Source: Lunularia cruciata
Taxonomy: Eukaryota; Streptophyta; Marchantiopsida; Lunulariales; Lunulariaceae
NCBI GenBank assembly: GCA_948567375.1
Contig: OX419757.1
Location: forward strand, 54,188,001 to 54,252,000
Length of the DNA: 64,000 nucleotides
Reading direction: 5' to 3'
This document shows, piece by piece, positions 55,701 through 64,000 of the stretch. Each line of letters starts with the position of its first letter. Position 1 is the first letter of the stretch. The position numbers and the translations under genes were made by a program. A model generated the notes under the pieces. It was given only the letters and a program-made list of their open reading frames with translations, was not told the DNA's origin and did not search any database.

Positions 55701-58700
55701 GAAGTCTAGACAACATGAAGACTAGAGTACTTTTCATTCCATGTTATCAGAGTTTTTATTATTATATAGGAGTTGGCATTCTAGAATCAAACAACTTATA
55801 GATATCGAATCTGATATTTATGTCCAGATTGATATTTGAAGATAAAAAAATTTACAGAGAGATCTAAGGAGAAAGCTCAAAAAGAATCCAATTTAATGAG
55901 ATTAGATTATAAAGAAAGAAGAAGTTGAGATTATTTTGGAGAACAATTTGGCATTCCAAATATTCGTAGGATCAATTTTTTTAACTCTAAGCTCTTATAC
56001 CGTCAAAAAGGATAAATCAATATGATAATTGGTTTATTTCCTTGGCTTGTTGAGCCTTGTTTTGAGCTTGGTCTAATTTCCTCAATTCTATCTTTTCTTC
56101 TCTTTCAATTTACTCATCTCCTTTAACGCATACCTAAAGAAGAGGTTTACATCCGAAAACCTAATTTTGTCTTCAGTTTTTTTGGATTATTTATCTACTT
56201 TACTTCATGATATACTTGATAGATGTATACAAGGTATTTCTTCTTCATATTTATAAAATAAAATATTATTTATAGAATATCTAGATAAATAACAAAATTT
56301 ATGTTAAATTTTACTTAAAATTTTGAATATTAAAGCAAAAATGTATTATTTATTTAGAATCTTGCACTTCAAAGACTTTTCTCTTTTTCTGTTTAACTAT
56401 GTATACGATTTCTTCAATTAAATTTAGCATAAAGAACTTTTAAATTATCAAAAAGAATTTATCTTGAATTATTTACATATTTCTCTAATCAAAATTTTAT
56501 GATTTTAATCACATATAATTTCATATACAAATCATAAATTTTTCTACTTAAAAATATATTAAAATTTGAAAATATAACATTTCCATCAAAGAATAAACCC
56601 TCAAATCAATAAATATTTTATGATTTCCTAGCATCCTTACTTGGGATAACTAATTTTTTTTTATATAAAACAAATAATTGCATTAAATTTTTCTATAAGT
56701 AGAAAGTAATACTTTCAAACTATAACAAATTTCCATGTAACTATATATTTCAAAAAACATATTTTATTAACGTGAAAAATAGCAAAGATATTTAAAAGAC
56801 AAGCATCTAAACTATCACTATTACTTTAAGTCAAATAAATGAATCTATAAATTTTGTATAAGTGATATCAATCATAAAACTTATAATATATAACCTTCTA
56901 ATAAACTAGAAACATTCAAGAGTTGTCTACTTTATCTACTACTTGTTATTATACTTATTCAAGCATATTATTATAAGGTACCTTACTAACTACTTAATCT
57001 TACTTTATCTACTACTTGTTATTATAATTATTCAAGCATATTATTGTAAGGTACCTTACTAACTACTTAATCTTGATGAAGGTTCTTGAATAATTCAAAA
57101 TTCATGAAACTCCTTGTGTACTTTCCATAGTATTTTGTAGAAGGTTTTATTAACCTTATGTATCAAAATTATACTCCATTTTTATAATAAATAGACATAT
57201 TATTTTACTATTGTAAATTGTTGCATCAATAGAAGAAGTATAAGAGATCATTTGTTTTTATGTAGTCCTATTCTTCAAATGAATAAAGATGAGCTATGCA
57301 CACCTCAACATGGTAAATATTGGTCTAGCTGGAGGTATAGCAAGACACAATCATCTCACTATCACTAATCATGCTCCAAGGACCTTAAAGGAGTAGGAAG
57401 AGGTTGAGTTGTAAAGAATAGAAATGTTTGACAAGATAACTCTTTTACAACGGTAAGAAGAGGTATCTTATGAAGGAAAACTTGATTATTGAGCTTTTAT
57501 AAAGGTATGATAGGTTTTTATTTTTATTGAGTAGTTTAACAAGAATTTGGTTGATATTTTGGTATAGCATATTAACTTGCATTCTCATAATATTTTCATT
57601 GTTGTGGTTCAATCGGAAAGGCTTTGGAATCAAAGAACAAGTTAAATGTGTCAATTCCAAACAAGTACAAATACAAGCACAAGCCTATTTCTTGGAGAAC
57701 CATATAATCACAAAGTTTAATGTGTGGAAGGAGTCTCATCATTTGCTTGTGTTATTCTCATGTTTCATCTATGCTAAGCTTAGATATTATAGCCTTGAAA
57801 CTTTTTCTTTAATAATAATGAGAACCAATAATTTTTTATTTGCAAATGAGCTATATTTGGAAGATGGAGTAGTGGAAGTAACAACTTCTAAAGGACAATG
57901 TGGTCAAGAATTGTGCCTTAAAAAAGAATTTGTTAATGAAAATCTTGGAAATTAAGGTGGTTTCAATACTTGAGAAAATTTCTATTTCTAATGATAAAGC
58001 TTTGAAGATTACCTAAGGATAGGAGAGATGTAAGATATGCAAGAAAAGATTTGCAATATGCTTGAGAAGGAAAAAATGAAAAGATAGAAAAGAAATACTA
58101 GATTTAGTAAACATGACTATAGAAGATCAATAGAATAATTAAGGAAGATAGAAGAAAAAAGATAGATCAAGAATTGAATGGGATGAATTCCAAATCCAAC
58201 CATAAGCAAAGGCTCTAATATTTGTACTTGATGTAGATATAGTGCTAGTTTTGGCCAAAGTTAGCCATTAAGTTCCTAGCTAGATTAAATTCATACTTAG
58301 GTTACTTTTACATGAAGTTACTCAATCTTTAGGAAGGTTTTTGTATATCTTAAATTCCAATAACTCTCCTAGGTACTTTTAATTTTAATAGTTTAAATTT
58401 TTAATAGTACCCTAGATACTTTGTAGGATATTTTATGGAAGTTTCTAGCAATGTACATAACACATTTTTACTTGATTTTTTGGTAAATTCTTGTATTATA
58501 AGAATGCTCCCTTTTCCTAATTCATGATATCCTTATCATGTAAACCAATCTCAAACCATAGAATGATCACTTGAACATTATGAAGATGAGCTCCCATTAA
58601 GCTTTGGAAGAAAGTAACTTTAAAAGTACTTTATCTTCTCCAAAGTACTTTACTCCACATATTTGTGATTGCAATCAACAATATATATGGCAATGATTTG

Positions 58701-59580
58701 ATCAACTTCAAAAAGTCCAAAATCATGATCACCCATGATCCTCATGGGTGATTACAAGTATGAGATTTTAACTTGTTCAAAAAAGAAGATGCATTAGGAA
58801 TGAAACAATTCAAATTGTGGTAATGTAAAAGTCAAGTTGAATACAAATGTGATGAGAAGATTAAGCTGATTCAAAGAAAAAAAGAACATCTTGTAAGAAG
58901 GATAGATTGGAAACAAAATTTTGTATCAAGGAGTGCAACAATACAATAACTCCCAATTTGCAATATCTTTTCAAGAAATAATTTTTCCAATGAGGATACC
59001 GTCAAAATTAACAAGATACAAAAAAAAATGCACAAAATTCTTCTTTATTATCACTTCTTTAACCTTTGGGGGGAAGAAACTACTCCATAAAGAGTGCAAT
59101 ATCATCATAGAAGGCACACTATGGAAATTCATGAAGGAAAACTCACTTACATTGATGATAAAATCCAATCACATTTGGAAAGTGATGTTTAAGCACAAAG
59201 GTGGCTAACTCTCTTAAAACACCTCTCTCAAATTTCCTCCAAATTCTAGACCTTTCTCAAAATTTGATACAAAACCCCAAAACTCTAAAGGTAATTGGAT
59301 ATTCCAAAGTGAGCTACTCCTTTAGAATTCAAAACTATTTCCAAAGTTTGGCATTTTCTTGCAATAGAAACACTTCAAGTATTCAAACCTTGATTACTTC
59401 CAACACTACAACACTTTTTAGTTCCATCAAGGTGTTGCTTCCAAACAACTGCACAAACCACCAAGGATCAAACACACAAGGTGAACAACAATGCTTATTG
59501 CAAATATTCCTCAAGAACAATAATACACAAAGAATGAATTATAGCAAGAGAGTTAATAAAATGATAAAGAGCACATGCTC
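55701..59580. other. Very AT-rich stretch, no recognised gene
   Basis: Composition drops sharply to AT-rich from about 55740. An open frame at 57527-57955 (142 codons) begins with a hydrophobic run (IWLIFWYSILTCILIIFSLL) that could be a membrane segment, but its low-complexity AT-rich codons make coding doubtful. A plus frame at 59201-59605 is similar. No transposon protein was identified. Confidence 0.4.
56928..57073. repeat. 73-bp tandem duplication
   Basis: Two head-to-tail units (56928-57000 and 57001-57073) beginning TACTTTATCTACTACTTG and containing AAGGTACCTTACTAACT, with two differences that I can see. Confidence 0.95.
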
Positions 59581-59815
59581 TTTAAGTTTATTCACCTTCA
59601 ACTAACAAATGGAACTTTGAACGCCCACCTTTATACCACTATAGTGCATGATAGTAACAACCAAAAAAACCCAACTATCCATATTAAAACTAACAATTTA
59701 AATTTATCCACTTTTAACTAAAAAAATGGAACTTTGAATGCACACCTTTATACTACTATAGCATATGATAGTAACAACCAAAACAACATAACTATACATA
59801 TTAAGAAAACTGACA
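59580..59815. repeat. Tandem duplication of about 117 bp
   Basis: ATGGAACTTTGAA, CACCTTTATAC.ACTATAG and ATGATAGTAACAACCAAAA occur in the same order in 59580-59696 and 59697-59815, with scattered differences. Confidence 0.85.
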
Positions 59816-59849
59816 AATGACCTTGGAGTAGAACTACATGAAGGAAATG

Positions 59850-61310
59850 GTCCTACTTCTAGCAAAAACTACCATAGCTTTCCACAACTTTTGAAAACCC
59901 AAAGAAGTCTAACTACAAGGATACTCCTTTACACTAGCTACCAATTGCTCTAGCTTTTGCGAAACATATGCTAACTCTATCTTAAGGTTCTCCCTAATCT
60001 CTATATCTATGGTCTTTCACTAAATCCTACTTGCTACTTTTTCCCACGTCATCTCCTTAGTGTTTAACTTCACTAACTTGCTCTTTATCTTCCTAAGTTC
60101 TTTTAACTCTGCTACCAAAAAGGTATTTCCTACATACTGATCCATAATGGCTACCATGTAATTAAAAATCAAATGCATCCTTTGAAGAAGACAAAGTAAC
60201 TTTTGAAGGCTTTTCTTTTGCTAGTTTTGGAATTCCCATACCAACATCAACACCTGAAATCTCCTTCCAAGCCAACTGATCCGACAACTCTCAAATCTGA
60301 GTGGTGGTACAATCTAATTTTTCTTTCATCTTATTGACTTTTGCTTCATTGTCTCTCTTGAATTCATACAACTTCACCTCAATTCTATCTTTAATAGCTT
60401 AGATTCATCTAGGATCTTCTTCCTTATGCAATTTCCTAGTCAGACTACTCACCACACATTCTCATTCCTTCTAGGAATCTTGGGTGATTTTTTAGAGTTC
60501 ATTGAGATCTGCTTGTATTTTTCAATACAAGCATGATATCATTCAATTACCCCAACTTTTTACTCTATCAATGCCTGCAAACTCTTCACTTACTTTTGAA
60601 GTTGTTGCTTAGCCACCCAAAATTCTTTTAGTAGCTTCCAACTCTCATCTAAATCCTTCTTGAGCATCAACATCTCCAACTAATAAGTTACTAGTGCTAC
60701 ATGCATCCATTTTGACTAGATCTTCAAGATTGTGCAGCTCTAACCATTCTTGCTCATAGTCAAGGTAAATGATACTCATAAAATACTTCACAAGCACAAC
60801 AATTTTAACCACAACCTCCATTAAAAAATTCTCCTCCACAACCACCTTCTTCAAATTTTCCATTGTTCCTTATATAACTATGATGTTGGCTTTGGTGTAG
60901 ACACAAGTTCACTAGGACATCTTCTTTGCATCTTCAAAGTTGGGTGCCTGAAACAATGTCTCCAAGCTTAAGTCTTATGAGTGTTGTGATATTTTTGTTA
61001 CAAAATTGTCACCACCAAGATAGTTAGTGCCTACTTTTGATTGAGGTTCTTCATCATTGCGTTCTACTTTTGAAGAAGCCAAAGTTGATAGTTCTTGAAC
61101 ATCCTTGTCCTCTTCATGTTTGGACACTTGAATCATTATGGTGCAAGGGCCTTTCCCAAGGCAAGTGGAGATTTTTTCATTAGGGTTTTCTTCAATCTCC
61201 TTTCTTTTGCCAAAATCTTCTTCCTTCTCCTTGCATTCTTCTTTTGCAACTTGAGCCTTATACTTCATGTCTTTTGTGAAAAACATTTCAAATCTTCACT
61301 TGAATTCACA
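59850..61310 (-). pseudogene. Decayed coding region, coiled-coil-like, product unknown
   Basis: On minus, protein-like stretches recur in changing frames: 60975-61286 (MFFTKDMKYKAQVAKEECKE, then GKRKEIEENPNEK), 60645-60863 (MENLKKVVVEENFLMEVVVK), and near 60070-60180 a stretch with LVAELKELRKIKSKLVKL. Lys/Glu/Leu-rich composition suggests a coiled coil, as found in the Gag-like ORF of some plant retroelements, but I recognise no specific family. Many stops interrupt it. Confidence 0.35.
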
Positions 61311-61604
61311 CTTCTTTGAAGTATTACTTTTCTCAAATTTGGTACTAACCAAATATGCCTTGCTTACTATAAATTAGCAACCCTATGCCTACATAAAAAT
61401 TCAATTGCAAATACAACTAAGTAACACAAGGACTTATTGGTGAAGTTGTTGCTGTCACACCATTTGTAGTGTCGCATCTAGATTGCTCGGACATTGGAGT
61501 TGCAGTGATAGTAGTTAGAGGAATTTCAACAGTTTCCTATAGACTACTATTCAACGGTCAGATTTCATGTTTGGGGTATTGACTTCATGGTGGAGTCCAC
61601 CGTC

Positions 61605-61845
61605 ACTTTGCACCATTTGCACTATCGAGTGTACCGTCAGTGGGACCGTTAGGGTTCTAGACCTAGCTCGAGTCCAGGTGTATAATTTTTAAGTGCAACT
61701 CCAGAGAGCTCACTTCTCTGATGTTGAGCCTTCGAGTTCATGGCTATGGTGGACAGAGGCCAACAAGCATTACCTGGATTCTCTTAGCTAGAGTAGGTGT
61801 GGCTTGACTATAATCAGTGCCCAATTGTTGGCAGTTTGTAGAATG
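61605..61845. repeat. Third, diverged copy of the 4.3-4.75 kb repeat
   Basis: Matches 4208-4440: TTTGCAC.AT, TGT.CCGTCA.TGGGACC, GTGCA.CTCCA.AGAGCTCAC and TTCTTAGCTAGAGT.GGTGTGGC are shared, with about one difference in ten. It probably belongs to the leader or LTR of the gag-bearing element that follows. Confidence 0.82.
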
Positions 61846-63320
61846 ACAGATCAAGTACCAATTTGAGTTGAGTTGAGAGTTGTAAACAATCTGGATTACA
61901 TAAGAGAAGTGAAGTAAAGGGAAATTGGGTGCAAAAATTGTGAGTGTTGGTGGTATCTCCAAGCTCGGTGGATTGTTGGTAGCTCGATTGAAGTTCAATA
62001 TTTCCCTAATATGCAGAAGCTTGTTGCTTGATGCAGATTTGGCAGTAAGGTAGACAATGTGCGGAAGTGCTTGTCAATTTTTGAGCAAAGAAGAAGCAAA
62101 TTTTGAGCAGTGGTTGTGATTTTGAGCTCAAGAGGTGAAAGCATGACCAATTTGTTGCGAGTTGGGCTCAAAAAGTAAAATTGAAAGTGAAGTTGAGAAC
62201 CTCTCCTCGTGAATTTGTGATTTAGAAAAAACCCATTTTTCAAATTTGGCTCAAGTGAAGAGTTAGTGGAGGGTTTGGTGGTCAACCAACTTTTGGGTTT
62301 ATGTCAAATATTTTGTTAGATTTTTGTTGGAGTTTATGTCAAATTTTGGAGGAGTTTCATTGGCATAGGGCTATGGGCTATGAGAGGCTACAAAGGCCTA
62401 GAAGGGCCAACAAGCTGGCTTGAGGCTAGCTAGTTTAGAGTAGATCTTGATCATTGTTTGGCAAAAACTGCCCATCCTACTAGATTGTGCGCAATAGGGT
62501 TTGACACCTAGATCTCTTGTTCCTAGATTGGTGCCCTAGCCAACTGGTCTATCCTCACTTGTTGTTCTAGGGAATGTGCCACTATTATCTATACACTTGT
62601 AGCTTTGGCTAGGAGAGGCAATTTGATCCCATTCTTGGTGATCTCGGTAGCTTAGGACATAGATACAAACTTCTCTTATGTCAAATGCCAAATGATGGTA
62701 GCGTTAGTCTCATGTTGCTTTATGAGATGGAGGGTTTTTGTTTAGATTTCTTGTGATTGGATCTCCTCCATTCTCTGCTTCCTATTTGTGCACCACGTTT
62801 GTGTGAGGTGCCCTAAATTTAGAGCGTTGGTGCTCTAGTGTGCTCTTGGTAGTGAGGCTGGAGTGATGACCAATCAGACAACCTTTGTTTCTCTCCGGTG
62901 AGGCAAGAAGTGACGGCCTGCAGACCGTGAGAGTGTGTGTTGTGATGACAGGTTACATGTCACCTTTTCTCCTAGTGTAGTTATCTCAGTTAGAGTTACA
63001 TTAGTGAGTGGTGTTCCATGGGTATTGACACTTGGTGGTGCTTGGTTGGTGTTGGCACTTGATGGAGTACTTGCAGTTGCGGTTTGCAGTTGCATTTGGT
63101 AGTTCCAATTTGCAATTGCAATTGCAATTACTTTGTCACGATGGTGTTCATTGGGGGATTCCAGAGGAGTTAGCCCTGCAGTATGCAATGGGTTTACTTG
63201 GAGTGGCGCTCAATATCAGCCTATATCTTAGGTCCATGTGAAGGAGGAGATTGACTCTGAGTTGGAGTTGGACACAAGAGCTGATTCATTTGAGAGTGCA
63301 CTTGGTGTGTCCACAATATT
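61846..63320 (+). other. Leader/LTR-like sequence, no gene
   Basis: No coding sequence recognised. 62715-62960 resembles 18100-18340 (GGATCTCCTCCAT, TGATGACCAA, GAGTGTGTGTTGTGATGA). Frames on minus at 61744-62285 and 62874-63188 show no family features. A TTGCAGTTGC-type short repeat lies near 63075-63130. Confidence 0.4.
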
Positions 63321-63329
63321 GTTGTAGGA

Positions 63330-64000
63330 CATGGACAAGATTTATGGGGCCTTCAAAGGCCCCAAGCGTTACTCTAGTACAATGGGTACCATTGAGTTGG
63401 ATGACTTCATCTAGGAGTTTGATAGTTGGTGTGATCTGCAATAGATGCGGAACTCAACTTTGTTTACACCCTTCATGGCATAGAAGGGGTTGTTTCAACA
63501 TTTGGAGGATCCGCCAATGGACAACTACCATAAGTTTAGGAGAGCTCATTTGAAGGAGATTGAGTTATGGAGACAATATTGGTCTTCAAACTATGTCTCT
63601 ATCACTTCAAGCTTGGTTGCCAAGAGTAGATCAATTGTACCCACAAGTTCTACCTCAAGTAGTGTTGGTGGAGCTGGTGGAGTTGCACTAGTTGGAGATA
63701 GTGCTACCACAATGGAAGTACCGTGGAAGTACCGTTGCAGGAGGTGGTGTGGTCTTGGGGTTTAACCCCATGGTTGAGTTCTTCTAGTGTTTGAGGCAGA
63801 ACTACCAAGGAGTGCGGACTAACAAGCTAAGGAGCTTGTAGGATTTCCAACGGAAGGCTGGAGAGAGAGCCTATGCAAGGCATATACTTGCATGAGGTGG
63901 TTGAGCAGGTTCACTCAGGGAGTTACTGAGGCCCAGGCAGTCCAATTTTGGTATGGGATATTGGATAGAGAGTTCCGACGTAGAGTTTGTGATGTTACGT
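63330..64000 (+). pseudogene. LTR-retrotransposon gag relic, runs off window
   Basis: A plus-strand reading in shifting frames gives TIELDDFI, EFDSWCDLQ, LFQHLEDPPMDNYHKFRRAH and LKEIELWRQYW, then a Ser/Gly-rich stretch. The last part is TQGVTEAQAVQFWYGILDRE and FRRRVCDVT. The arrangement (an acidic F..W segment, a helical core and a final FWYG.LDRELRRR block) resembles Gag of plant LTR retrotransposons. At least three stops are present. It continues past the right edge. Confidence 0.55.

Noticed and set aside
57527-57955. A membrane protein gene in the AT-rich stretch
   Set aside because: The single hydrophobic run is what AT-rich codons produce by chance; no family features and no upstream signals.
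1-64000. A defence island, gene cluster or other prokaryote-type system
   Set aside because: Introns, plant retroelements and a plant organelle-type gene show eukaryotic nuclear DNA, and no multi-gene system was found.

Overview
The window looks like nuclear DNA of a land plant with a large, repeat-rich genome. The evidence is a five-exon gene with GT-AG introns up to about 7.9 kb, a protein of the plant RimP-like (UPF0090) family, and many decayed Ty1/copia and Ty3/gypsy elements. The lineage cannot be fixed from sequence alone. A restriction-enzyme-like-endonuclease non-LTR element and the repeat-filled introns make me lean towards a non-flowering plant (inference). No bacterial operon, CRISPR array, rRNA or tRNA was recognised.

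Layout. 1-8.8 kb: gypsy relics (gag on minus; RNase H and integrase on plus) with an inverted LTR pair, a perfect 232-bp tandem duplication, and a minus-strand copia element that has lost its protease and integrase. 8.8-13.2 kb: AT-rich DNA without recognised genes, with several local tandem repeats. 13.3-21.1 kb: two decayed gypsy elements, one minus and one plus. 21.1-22.7 kb: nothing recognised. 22.7-26.8 kb: a copia element (copia-1), rearranged so that a piece of its pol lies inverted against its 5' LTR. 26.8-29.2 kb: repeats, hairpins and two copies of a non-LTR family, one keeping a 248-codon endonuclease ORF. 29.2-43.0 kb: the only convincing host gene. 44.1-49.1 kb: a structurally complete but coding-dead copia element (copia-2) with matching LTRs and a perfect 5-bp target duplication; it carries a third copy of the non-LTR family. 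49.1-55.7 kb: CpG-containing single-copy-like DNA without a recognised gene. 55.7-61.4 kb: very AT-rich DNA with tandem duplications and a decayed minus-strand coding region. 61.4-64 kb: LTR or leader sequence and a plus-strand gag relic running off the window.

The host gene encodes a predicted 668-residue organelle-targeted RimP-like protein. Five exons join in phase at consensus splice sites: 30579-31917, 39773-39864, 40199-40374, 42161-42260 and 42736-43035. Its introns hold the most unusual material. Intron 1 is built from large tandem repeats containing a hairpin whose stem is kept by paired changes between copies. Introns 1 and 3 carry four copies of a 450-bp TG...CA solo-LTR-like element with 5-bp target duplications, one nested inside another.

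The mobile elements do not cooperate with the gene. They record successive insertions: non-LTR into copia-2, LTR into LTR within intron 3, and LTR into a gypsy pol gene. Most retroelement coding sequence is poor in CpG and broken by stops, as expected of old, methylated and deaminated copies. The RimP-like gene, its flanks and the 28.5-29.2 kb endonuclease ORF keep CpG.
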